Part shown: piece by piece, positions 43,016-54,235 of the stretch
Position numbering within the stretch: the first letter of the stretch is position 1
Layout: the number at the start of each line of letters is the position of its first letter
Origin: Chytridium lagenaria
Taxonomy: Eukaryota > Chytridiomycota > Chytridiomycetes > Chytridiales > Chytridiaceae
Direction of reading: 5' to 3'
Length of the DNA stretch: 64,000 bases
Assembly (NCBI GenBank): GCA_025449115.1
Contig: JAHLKC010000020.1
Span: 1 to 64,000, forward strand
Position numbers and translations under genes: made by a program
The notes under the pieces: model-generated
Database searches by the model: none
Told to the model about the DNA's origin: nothing
What the model saw: only the letters and a program-made list of their open reading frames with translations

Positions 43016-44328
43016 TTCTTTGTTACGGTGTTATGATGGCTGGTGGATTGGGCTGGGTAAAGGCAATTGATATGGGAAGGTCCATCAGGGGAGGGAGAGC
43101 AAGGGAGTGTTCAGGGGAAAGAAAATTGGAGATGGTTCAGCAGTTGAGGTTTGTGGGGGAGTAAATGGGGTTGATTGCTTACGCAATAAGGCAAGGCAGG
43201 AAAAGTGACTTAAACTTGTCATCATCCACTCTATGCATCAACTTGAGAGAGCCTGAAGGTTGCAAGCAAACTGCACAAGGCCTCGGAACTTGGACTGCCG
43301 ACAGTTGTGTGGACGCTCAGACTGGAGAGATAAAAGTTGATTTGTCATGCAAGACGGCCACCTGGGTGAACTACTAAGCGGAGTTCAAGAAAGCCTGAGG
43401 AAAAACCAGATCACCATTGTGGACAGATAAGAAGCAGAAGGTATATTCCAATGCAGGGGACCTCATCGCACATTACTTACCCCTTTGGGTCCCCTTGAAT
43501 ATAATTATGAGGAAATTGGAAAGGTGGCAAGCCTGCAGCAAGATGGAGTCTCATGCATTGTCAGCGGTGCTACAAGTGGCAGAATAGAGAGAAGGGCCTT
43601 TGATGGGATAGACACAGAGCTGGTGGGAAGGCTGGTTTGGTGTGCTTGGTGTCCAAGCTAAAGATTGGAGCAATGAGGCCACTTTCAAGCAAGCAAGTGG
43701 ATCAAACATGCTCTCATGGTCAGATATTTTTTATGCAGCAGGTGTTGGCAAGGCAGGGGAAGAGGTTGGTTTTGGTAGGTGTGGTGGGTCTTGGGCGTGG
43801 GCAATGGTTGTAGTGGAGTGGCTATTGAGAGGTAGGCAATGTAGTCCACCAAACCACCAAAAACAAGATTGACATCAAGAGGAGATTGCAGAGGCAGTTG
43901 AAGGTGTTATTGCATACAATGTGGATCTTGTGAACGTGCACAAGTGAGCGGAGGTGGGTGATGAAAGAACGGGGATCATTACATCAATCAAGGGCGGAAA
44001 ATCCTCGCTTTTGTTGTGGTGCTTGTGGAGACGGATGGCATGAGATTGGGCAAAGCTTAAAGAGATGGTTGAAGCCGGTGATGGTCACCTTAGTGTCTTG
44101 TTGGACAATATGACCTTCAGTATTGAAAAGAAAGTTGCCATTGATGAGTTTGTCAGTGCTGTCCTTGCAGTTGTTTTAACCCAGAAGGATGACGTGGCAG
44201 ATGGAGGAACCAATATGGAGAAAGATTTGATCACCAATGGGATGTGGTGTTTTGAGAGATTCTGGTAGATGTTGTACCGGTAGCAATGCTGGTGATGAGT
44301 CCTAACCTCCACCATCAAAACCAATGTA
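43016..44328. other. Decayed, possibly mobile-element-derived sequence
   Basis: Plus-strand frames of 60-80 codons (43165-43377, 43642-43872, 44065-44268) have protein-like composition (for example LREPEGCKQTAQGLGTWTA, LGVQAKDWSNEATFKQASG) but are broken by stops and match no family I recognise. The base composition, TG-rich and unlike the neighbouring host genes, suggests an old degraded insertion. Confidence 0.4.
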
Positions 44329-44831
44329 TGTTGGGTTTCGCTCACTTGACTCACAAGGACGCGTCAGGATCACTCGCACCATTAGTCCGCAGCGTCGGGC
44401 GCAACACTAGAGTGCTCTGGAATGTACGCGTCGTTAGAGTTGAGCGCGAACGCGCCCACTGGACTTCTAATTTACATTCTGGACTCATTTGAATTTCCAC
44501 TTTGATTTACCTTCCTTGATTGGTTTATTTTCTTTATGCCAGTTTAATTATAACTCTACCTGTTAGTGATTGGACATTCTCTTCTAGCCTCTATTCCCTT
44601 TGTTCCCGTCAAGGCTCTCTGATTTGTTTATCTTTGTAGTGGAGAGTTTAACGCGTGAGTGTACGCGTCTCCGATAGGTTTACCTTTGTGTTGTCGTTCC
44701 TCTTTACTTGTTCGTTTGTTTGAGTATTAAAGACTCTTGTGTTGAGTCAAAATAAAATTAAGAATGTTGTTCGAGCAAAAGTGCGTTTAACTTTGTTTTA
44801 ATTGAGCCCCGTGAACAACAAGTATTCAACA
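44329..44831 (+). repeat. Solo LTR (family 1) with perfect target duplication
   Basis: 503 bp, TGTTGGGTTTCGCTCAC to AAGTATTCAACA, flanked by ATGTA (44324-44328 and 44832-44836). It differs from the LTRs of element A by scattered substitutions, so it is older. Confidence 0.94.
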
Positions 44832-46286
44832 ATGTAGCATGCATTATTTGGTTGCATCTTCTAGAATTTCTGCAAGGGGGTGGTAACTGGGTGTAGTAGA
44901 TGCGCAACCATGAGGGAGGAAGTAGGGGGTGATGGACATTCAGCCAAGTTGATCAAAAGACAATGTACAGGAACTGAGCGAGCAAGACCAGGTTTCAAAC
45001 TCACCTTTGATGCAATTGGGGAAAAGCTGAAGGTTTTTTTAGGGGAAGAACACTATTCGGGACTTGAGAAAAATTGTTGGCCAGAGCATGGAAAGGCGCT
45101 GGACCTTTTAAAAGGTTAAGACGAACTTTACAGAGTCCTACAAGAAGAGGGAACCTACCATATAGCGGACACGGATTGGGTAAAGCTCTTTACCCTTAAG
45201 CTCTCCTCCAGGATGCAAGAGTTGCTTGAGTTCAACAAAAAAGGTATCTTAACAATGAGACCAACCAATTAGAACAAGGCCACACTGATGAAGTTGGTCC
45301 AAAGAAGGTGATAGGAGGAAAATGGAGGGCTGACTCTTACAGCAGTAATAATGGAACGGAGTGCTGATGAATCTGACGGCTCTCTCTAGCTAATCTACAT
45401 TCACAAGGCGATCCTTAGAGGATTCCTCAGACCATTCATCAATAGGGGGAAGGGCAGAGGTGAAGCTGAGGCCCAACATATGGCAACCCATAGACATCAC
45501 TTATATTTTCAAGATTATCATGGGATATGGAGGAAGACGGGGATCATGGAGATATACCCAAGGAGTTATGGGTATCTTTAACACATAGACCAAAAATCAA
45601 TCCATCCTGACAATTTCAAATTCCCACTGAGTCACCAAGTCCATCAGCCCATACGTCTTGTGTTCCCATGATGTGAAGCAAACCTCCCCAAATAATAAAC
45701 ATGTAGAATGGGTGCATATACTGCTTACAGAGTATGTGTATACAACTAACAACATGTACTAAAGTCCAACACTATCCTGCTTGCTTAGGCGCATTGCTGA
45801 TTTGACACCATGTCCTTCTATCTGCCTTGGAGTGGGCTCTGTTCTAATAAAGTCATACAGTGTACCATGGTGCAGGATGTGACATGCTCTTGAATGAAAT
45901 CATCTTCAATGACCCTCCTAACGCTCATAAACAATGTCAGGCAAGTACGCTATACTATTCCCTCTCTTTAGTAAATTCTTGAGTCTTGAAACGGCTCCAC
46001 CACCTGGGAGCACGTGGAAATACAACTTGACTGCTGGTATGGCTTAGGTTGCTGGTTATGTAGAGGACTTGTTGGAAGAGTCTTGAAGATTTTTGTTAGA
46101 TATGGCTTAGAGCTTCATCACCTGACATCTCCTTATTGGAAACCCTTAGAGGAAACCCCCTTAGGATGATCTTACATCATCACATCTTATCTTCACAATA
46201 CTGGCAATGGGTGTACTTGTTCTTTCATGAGGAGACTTCCTGCTGCTAATCTTTATTATATATGTACTGGCACTTGACCTCCTAAG
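44832..46286. other. Decayed sequence continuing past the solo LTR
   Basis: Plus-strand translation around 44880-45250 gives protein-like text interrupted by stops (KLIKRQCTGTERARPGFKLT, GLEKNCWPEHGKALDLLKG, DTDWVKLFTLKLSSRMQELL). Not identified. The rest, 45300-46286, has no reading frame of note. Confidence 0.4.
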
Positions 46287-46708
46287 TGTAGGGGTTAACG
46301 GGGCTCTTGTAATTATACGGAATAACTAATAAACTAATAATAACAAATGTATACTGGTGACAAGGTCTCTAGAGGTGATTACTGAATAATACTGATGACA
46401 ACTAACTTCTTATTATTAAAAGCTTCCAAAACACTACTGGTAAATATGAGGGTGGCACTCCAAGCTAACAAGGTCTCATGACCCCTTCATCCTTCATTGT
46501 CACAAACAAACATGTAAAGTAACTTAATTAAATAACGTGCGCGGAGTAATGTGCTGGGATTAACGCTGACTCAAATGGTGTGAGCAGCAAAACAAAAAAT
46601 AGATTTAAGCTCAGAAATTCAGGCAGGAAACAATGTGGGGGCATGAATGAACTTCGTTAATTAAAAAATGCGTGTGAGTAAAACAAACTAGAAAGATGAA
46701 ACCCAACA
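46287..46708 (-). repeat. Solo LTR (family 2)
   Basis: 422 bp, TGTAGGGGTTAACGGGGC to GAAACCCAACA on the + strand. Flanks CTAAG (46282-46286) and CTATG (46709-46713) differ at one base, a probable worn target duplication. Confidence 0.87.
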
Positions 46709-48660
46709 CTATGGACATAGAGTCCAAGGAGTGCGTCCAGAGATGTCACAGCATGCAGTCAAGATCTGCAGGTGTTGATACTAGTGCTTTTCCTGATCAC
46801 CAAAGCCGCTGACCATGTCAGTATTGATGCTCTTGCCCTGATTCTGTTACAGAAAATCTGATAGGACCCCTTACAAATCCTAGTTGTCCATGCGTCCCTT
46901 CCCCTGCACCTGTCCCAACTTCTGCCGCTTAAAGATGACGTGGCATCCTGCACAGACCGCTCTGATGCTCCCTTAGTTTTCAATAACATATATGACAATT
47001 CCTAGTAACCGATACCAGTTGTTGTGAAGTTCTTTCCAGTGGCCTCCTCTGCTAAGCCTTGACATACAGACGTAGAGAACCACATTGTAGATGACAATAC
47101 TAACTCTCTGTATGTACTCCAGAGTCGAGAATAAAGCCCTACTCATCCATTAAGCAATGCAAAGGTTTGGTGTGCTGTGCTTTGTGTTAACGTTCTGATT
47201 GTTAGTAGGAGGGGAAAAATGAAGGGAAATGCCTCATGATGGGATCCAAAGTGACAAGGGGAAAGAGTTCTATGAGAAGGGATTCCATCCCGCTCCAAGG
47301 AATGTGTTAGGTCTCCATTACTGTTTCTTATAACCTTTTACCGTGTTGTTTCTATTATCTTGTCCATCCACAGGCTTCTTACGTGCCGCTACTCCCACGC
47401 CAAACATTGGGATGGCATATGTTGTCAATAATATAGCAACAGACGTGGTTCTCTGACCAGACCCTCGAAGGAATCATTCAAATAAGGCGTATCTCTACTT
47501 CTCATGCCTTCTTAGGGGCTCATCTTGGTCTGGGGTGGCGGTCCCTCCCGGCGACGCCATCACCTGAGCACCTGCTGGCAACATTCAATACACTATAGAT
47601 AATAAAAGGGATTGAGGAAAGCTCAGCCAGACGCTGGCCTGAAGCAGGAGGGCCTTCTAGGTCTTTTTGGTGAATGTAAATCTATTCAACTTTCTACAAT
47701 TGATAAAACAACACATAAAGAGGAATTAAATAACAACAGTAGGAATCTCCACCAACATGGTAGCATGTCATAAGTTGGCACACCACGTTGACCACCCTTC
47801 CTTCTATAAAAACCTCTCTTGTATCTATAGGGAAAATCTATGAAAACCCCTGAGAGGGAAAAGAATGGAACGGGAACAAGGAAATAATAATAAGGGCACA
47901 ATGTCTATATATAAACGACGCATTCATGCCTCTAGGTGAGGTTATCTTATAATCTCACATTGTGGGTTCGCAAAACTAGTGAATATGACTGAGGCAATAG
48001 ATTAGTAAAGTGGCTGGAGATGATTACTTACTGTGATAGAGAATACACATAAAATGGTATCAGCTTATTTGTTAAATGGGTTGGTTATGAACAGATTTAA
48101 TACTCCCAATCTTTTTCTCTTTCACTTGTCGCAACACTGACCCATTTGACAGCCTGCATAAACAAGACCCCGCTAAAATGCTGGGCTTGTGATTTTTGCA
48201 CCCCACTTTATTTTGCTTACAAAAGCTGTTATAAGTTTCCTGGCATTAACATGGCAAAATGGAATTATACAACCCTGGTCTTGTTGGATAACTGATCCCC
48301 TTGCAACATTTGAAGCAACTTTTTTGGTTTCTTGTAGTCTTCTTAGATGGTCGTAATGGTAGATTTTGTGCATAATATGCCTAAGTAGGCTTTTACATAG
48401 TCAGTGTTCAATGCAGAGTTACCTTTACCTTATCAGTAAAAGTTAAAGTCATGCGATAGTCATGGCAGCCGACAAAACCTAGCACTATATGAGAACCGTT
48501 TTTCGCGGTTCTTGTTACTATCAAATAGATCGCGCGATTCTCATCTCAATCTGACTTAAAAACAATAAAAGGAGGGAAAAAATAAAGAAAAAGTAAAAAC
48601 AGCACGGAAAAGAAGCCAACTCTCAAAGTCTTCTATTTATAAATACAAGCTGTTGGTTTC
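46709..48660. other. Intergenic, no gene recognised
   Basis: No open frame above about 80 codons with family resemblance. A small perfect stem GAACCG / CGGTTC with a loop lies at about 48490-48512, followed by the palindrome ATCGCGCGAT. The first part may belong to the same decayed region that lies left of the solo LTR. Confidence 0.45.
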
Positions 48661-49526
48661 TTAAAAGACAGCAAGGAATGCAAACGCGCTATACAACAAA
48701 AAGACTGGGTATGCAACCAGAAGCCGTTGCTCGTTCATCGAAAGGACAGTCACAAACATCAGAGACGCTGATGCGTGCACCATAGCACGGATAAACGCAG
48801 AAAGCGCCCAAAGCGCCGCAACACCACTGCAAAACAGGTTAAAATAAGCATGCATTAAAAAGAAAAAAACAAAGAGATAAGCGGGTGTCCTTACCTGAAT
48901 GGTGCTATGATCGTTGAAACAAATCCTAAAATAACCATGGGAAGAAGACAGTACCCTAAAACGCTTTGCAGTGCGGTACCCGTCAACGCCTTGTTCGCTC
49001 ATTAAGTTTAAGATGGCATACATGGAAAACCATCCAAGCATCGCAATCCCATAAATGTAACCGAAATGAACCTTTCCAGACTTTTCACGGGTGAGCGAGG
49101 GGTGAGTGTCTTTAAATAGACTTACAAATAATAGAAAACCTCCAAACAGAAAGCAGAAGATGAGTGGTCCAGCCAAATCAGTGTCGTCCATAAGATTCTT
49201 GTCAAGAGGTTTGAAGGGATTCAAAACAACCATCGCCTTGCTGATGATGTGGGAGAAATTGATACCGAGCTCTATTCAATGTGAGTACGGAGTGCAGATG
49301 GTGACATTGGCATACCTTCCAGCAAGGGTGGTTCATCTGCATACCCCCCCGTGCTGAATGCAGCACTCCATGAGATCGTGGGCTGCTGCCCGTAAGTCTG
49401 GGGATATGTTGATGTTGGTTGGAACGATCCAGCTGGTTTTGCCGCATAACCCGCGGCAGCTTGCTGATTATACGAGTATGAAGAGAATTGAAGGTCCTCT
49501 GGTTGATCTTGAAAGAGGACGCTCAT
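48661..49526 (-). CDS. YIPF5: YIPF5 / Yip1, Golgi-ER membrane protein
   Basis: This is a five-pass membrane protein of ER-Golgi vesicles that binds Ypt/Rab GTPases. The start chosen is MSVLFQDQPEDLQFSSYSY (ATG 49526); an ATG five codons upstream (49541) is also possible. After a Tyr/Gln-rich cytosolic N-terminus come the family signature DEPPLLE|ELGINF across an intron (about 49313-49269), NPFKPLDKNLMDDTDLAGPL, IFCFLFGGFLLF, GKVHFGYIYGIAMLGW, VLGYCLLPMVIL, and the last segment LLVAYPVFLLYSAFAFLAVF. Introns at about 49119-49075 and 48895-48836. The frame slips by one base near 48980 within a GGG run. It diverges from the TBC gene, leaving 24-39 bp between the two start codons. Confidence 0.93.
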
Positions 49527-49565
49527 GCTGATGGGATGCAATTTTTTGGTCGAGTGTCCAACGAA

Positions 49566-52500
49566 ATGTTTGTCTTGCCGACTCTAACGGATCTCTCTTC
49601 ATATTGGGACACTGTAAAGGTAGATACCGCGAGTGGTTTCTTCTGGGATGATATATGCTGATGGAGGCTTAAGGAAAATGATCTATTTCTCCTTCAAAAG
49701 TCGAAGGAGCAGGAGAGCGCTTTGTGGAAGACGGTGATGGCAACGATTCAGAATGTGTAAGGTGGTCATGCAAGGTTCCTTTTTGACGTAATGTTATAGC
49801 TTTGATACAAAACAACCGCCTTTTCGGATAGTGTTGAGAAGTTCTGAAGCTACCGATGCTGGTCATATGGTTGCAGTATGTAAACTTCCTCCTTCCCTCC
49901 CTACTATTTGCACTTGTACGGTGCCTTTCACTCATACCTACTAATACGATACAAAGGCGAGCGACTCATTGATCGCGATCCAAAAAGATTGGCAATGGAT
50001 AGAGGGTTGGAGTAGTCTTAACCGTCATTAATATTTAAAAGATAATCTTCTCGCGGAGCTTAAGGAACTGGAAGATCCAGGGGATCGAGAGTCATTTGCC
50101 GTCTCGAAATTCCAATCTGTTGTCACTAGCAGCGGTATGGTTGTTGTATTTGCATGACTTAACGTTTGTAGAGAAGGATACTGATGAGAAATCTCTGATG
50201 CCAAATTTCGCGCTGCATCAAGAGCTTGGCGTCAGATATTCCGTCTCCCTGAAAACGAGAGATTGGTAAACTGTGGGTTGAGCTTCTTATTTATGCCACT
50301 AATCTCGTCAGTTTACTCGTGTGCATACCACAAAAAGCTCATGAATCAAGGCTGGATGTATCTCTCCATGTCGTATTTATGCTTCTACTCTTTCGTATTC
50401 GGTGCCGAAACCAAAATTATTATAGAGTTGAAAGACATTGAAGAGCTTCAGAAGGACAAGTCCAAACGGGGTGTATTTTCTGACGCCATCAGAATAGTAA
50501 CGAAAAATAAAGCAGAGGTGAATTTGTCTCTAGTTCTTTTATTCCGGTTTTAATCGCCTAATTTGCATTGCAGCACTTATTTTCCAATCTGTTCGCTCGA
50601 GACGAAACATTTGAGTTACTAGAGCACTTGACAAATCTAGCAATGCAACGACTGCTAAACAACACCATCACGGAGCCTGCGCCCGGTCTCGTTTCTAACG
50701 ACGGATACGAAAAGAACTCTGTCGACATATCGATTGAACTACCCGGCAGTTCAAAGTCGGTGACGCGACCCCTCAAACAAAGCCTTGAAGAACAAAAGCG
50801 CAACATTCGATACCAGAATATCTTCAATCTATCTGTCGGAGAAAGCTTGCGAGAGGAGAACGGCAGCAGTCTGTACGATCTTGATATCTGGCGTTCAAAC
50901 CAACTTTCATGGGAAACTTTACCTCTCCGACACATTTATCAGTTTCATGTCAACAGCGAAATACCAATGCCAATTGATCCCTCCCTACTTTGCGATCAAA
51001 AGAGTCGAGCGCATCAATTCTCAGAACTCTACGATAGCCATCACAGTATGGCATCAGATGAAGCTATTGTTCCAGATCATTGGTGACAAGGGAATTGTGG
51101 ATCAATTTTCGGCAACGTTGAAAGAGCGGCTTCAGAGTCACGTACCGAACATGAAGAGACTAAAATCGTTTTTGTCGTCATGTGTTTCAGAGGAATTGGT
51201 GAATGATAAGGAGCCCACAAAAGGAGGGTTGGGGTTTAAATATGGATACTTGGATTCGAAAAGGTTGCGTGGGTTGTTTGGAGAATTCGAGTTGACTTTC
51301 GTTTGTAGAACAAAGGGAAAAGAATAAGTTGCGGTATTGGGTTGCATACCAAGAGGTATTTGGGCGTATGTTCTAGTCAAAGCTAATTATTTTAAAGAGT
51401 TTGGACGAAATCTGACGCTTGTACGACTGCCGACGTTTATAAAGCTGGTTCGAATTGGTCTTCCTAACACGCTTCGAGGTGAGAGTGGTAAAAGTTAAAT
51501 CTAACCGTATCAAGGCGAGATTTGGGAAGTATGCTGCGGAGCTCTTTCGAAGAGGTACGGTTTTTTCCATGTTCGGATCCTTTTCTAATAACCCAGATAC
51601 ATGAATGAAGGTCTATATGATAAACTCCATTCAGATAATGCTGGAAAACATTCACTATCTACGGAGGAGATTGAGAAGGATCTTAATCGGTTCGAATTTC
51701 CGGCCTTTTTGCTATAGCCGAATACTAAACCCTTTTTAGGAGTCTTCCGGAATATCCTGGATATCAAACAGAGGAGGGCATCAATTCTTTAAGGAGAGTT
51801 TTATACGTAAGGGTTGTCTTGATATCGTGCATTTACATGGCTAGGCGTTCTCTTTTCACGATCCAGAGATTGGATACTGTCAAGCGATGAATATTGTTGT
51901 CAGTGTTCTTCTTATATTCTTGAGTGAGGAGCAAGCATTCTGGTTCTGACGGTTTTGAGTGATCGGATGCTTCCTCAATATTACAGGTTAGAATTCGACT
52001 CTTGTTCTTGTATATAGTTATTATTCTGCCTATCTCGCCACCTGATATTCTTCACTTCCTAGCACCAATATGGTTGGCGCTGTCGTCGATAATGCCGTTT
52101 TTGAGAATCTGGTATTGCATATTGATCTTAAGATGTTAGGCTAAAGTATTTTGGCAGGTCACGACTTTAATGCCAGTGGCTTTCAGATCATATTAAAAGA
52201 ATGAAATCCAATTATCTGTTGCGTGTCTTCCGTGGTTCTTGAGTGTATACATAAACTCGGTTGCCTCTTCCTTTGCTCTAAGAATTTTGGACTGCTTTTT
52301 TCCTTGAGGGACCAAAGGTGTGTTTTTTTTCGTATTGACGAGATACTAAAAACTTCCAGGTTCTTTCCAAGTTGGGTAAGAAAAACAAAATTCTTGGATT
52401 GATTTTAATGGTCTTAGTTTGGCAATTCTAAAAACAAACGGAGATGCTATCTTGAAAGTGAAGGACGATGGCGAGTTGATGTAAGATATTGATTTAAGAC

Positions 52501-53783
52501 ATTGCGCTTATTTTATTAGGAATGTTTAAAGTCCTACTTTTGCCAGTCTTGGAGACTTGATCAAGTCGACAGATCCATCGGCCTCGTCCCGAACAATAAC
52601 TCGGTTTAATCAGCTGATGCTTACGGCTTATCGGGAATTCCAAGTCGTCACCCACGAAATGATTACTGATTACGGAAGTCTTTACGATTGAAGGTGGTTC
52701 AAGGTCTCGATACCTACGCCAAGCGGTCCGTCATTCGTAATCTAAATTTTACGCCAAAGTTCAACAAACAGGAGATGTTTTAACCTTTGCGATCAATATT
52801 CAACGTTCTTTACTGTGAGTACCGAAAGAGCGAGGGAAACATGTGATATTAACGACGCCACACAGATGGATCGCAAACTCAAAAAAACAAGAATGGAGAC
52901 AGAATGGAGTTTTTACATTTTGCTCAGTATCTTGGAAAGTTGACACGTTGGGCTGACGTTTCTCGAGATCGTGAAGACCAACAATCTCGACTCGGCATGG
53001 ACGCGGCGGTGAAACCTGTTGTGGGAAGCGCCTTGCTAAACAAGTTGTTTACGCTATTTGACAAGAATCGGGATTCGTTTGTGGATTTCTCTGATATCGT
53101 CAAAGGATTCAGTCAATTGATTCACACAGATTTCATGACGCGGATAACCTTGTTTTTTGATTTGCATGATTCGGACAAGGACGGCTTTTTGAACAAAGAG
53201 GAGCTTATCCAGTTTTCTGAGAGCTTGCTGTTTTTGCTACGACGGGAAGGTGGCGACAAGTTCCTGAACTCAGTTTCCACTATTCTTCAAAGAGCCTTTG
53301 AGTTGGCATCAAGAAACGACGAGTCGACTGCCGGCGACAAGGGCATGGATTCGATGCAGATTGCTGTGTCGACATTCCGAGAACTTATTTTGGGAGATGA
53401 TTTTTGGTGGACTATTTGAATTTCAGTTCCCAAGACCTTTATCCTTGAGGAAGTAAGGATACAGAGCAAACCAGAGCTGTTGGAAAGGAATCATGGATGC
53501 TCTTGGCAAAGTGGGGTCTCATGGGCGGGTAAAGTTGGACGAAACAAGCCCAAGCCAGTTCAGACTGGAACCGCGAAAAGACGGCGACAGAGAAGGGAGA
53601 GGAATCGCCCTTGACGGTGGGAGTGGGGATCAGGATACGGCCGCTGGTGTCCAATGCCACTGGAGAAGTCAGTGATGAGGAGGACGACGATATGAAGAAG
53701 TGGACGAGCAAGCTCTTTTGGAAGATGTTGATACTTTATTGGCAAACATTGAAGAGGCCACATCGCAACCACAGCAGACCTGA
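49566..53783 (+). CDS. Rab GAP with two GRAM domains, TBC domain and EF-hands (TBC1D9-like)
   Basis: This is predicted to switch off a Rab GTPase on endomembranes. It starts [18 protein letters not shown] (ATG 49566), like the vertebrate TBC1D8/9 N-terminus. GRAM 1 at about 50220-50640: [33 protein letters not shown] 2 at about 50800-51150: [31 protein letters not shown] domain about 51440-52500: [11 protein letters not shown], arginine finger [16 protein letters not shown], glutamine finger [34 protein letters not shown]-hand region about 53040-53230: [17 protein letters not shown] and [18 protein letters not shown], with calcium-type Asp spacing in both. The acidic C-terminal tail ends TGA 53781-53783 after a slip at about 53695. 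At least a dozen introns; frame slips at about 50870 and 52240-52290 are probable indels. Confidence 0.9.
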
Positions 53784-54235
53784 GTTTACCTGTAAAAAAA
53801 GAGCAAGAAGGGTGTGTTAACACATAGCCACACAAGAGGATGCAGTGAGAGATGGATGGATGATGGAGACGGAGTGAGAGATGGATGGAGATATCATTTG
53901 ACTCAGAAGAACATATTTTTTCAATTCAAGAATTAATCAGGCAATGTAGATAAGGAATAAATGAATTCATTCATCAACGTCGAGTATTTTGTAATGATTT
54001 TTGATCTTGTCTCTGCTTCGTAACAACCGATGCGCATGCACCTCATGGTCTATAGACGTAGATAGCTCACCTTTTTAAAACACGTTGACTTTTCGAGGTA
54101 TCATCGACACCTTTTGCCAGGAACTGCTGGATGGATGATGAACGGGTGGATGGACGGGTGGATGAGAGAAAGTGAAGAAAGAAAAAAAAAAAAAGTAATG
54201 CCCTCCTCTATAGAAAAATTTCAGCTTTTATAATA
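53784..54235. other. Intergenic with GATGGATG simple repeats
   Basis: Holds GATGGATG/GGATGGATGA runs (53850-53890, 54130-54160) and a 14-base A run at 54182 just upstream of the CWC22 start. No gene. Confidence 0.6.

Noticed and set aside
43016..44328. Assignment of this stretch to a named DNA transposon family
   Set aside because: No transposase motif or terminal inverted repeat could be seen, so naming a family would be guesswork.
22425..46708. A captured host gene inside the retrotransposon nest
   Set aside because: All sizeable frames in 22.4-42.2 kb trace to gag or pol of copia elements; none resembles a host gene.
48488..48540. Short stem and ATCGCGCGAT palindrome as a regulatory site
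   Set aside because: Too short to distinguish from chance and not placed near a recognised start.
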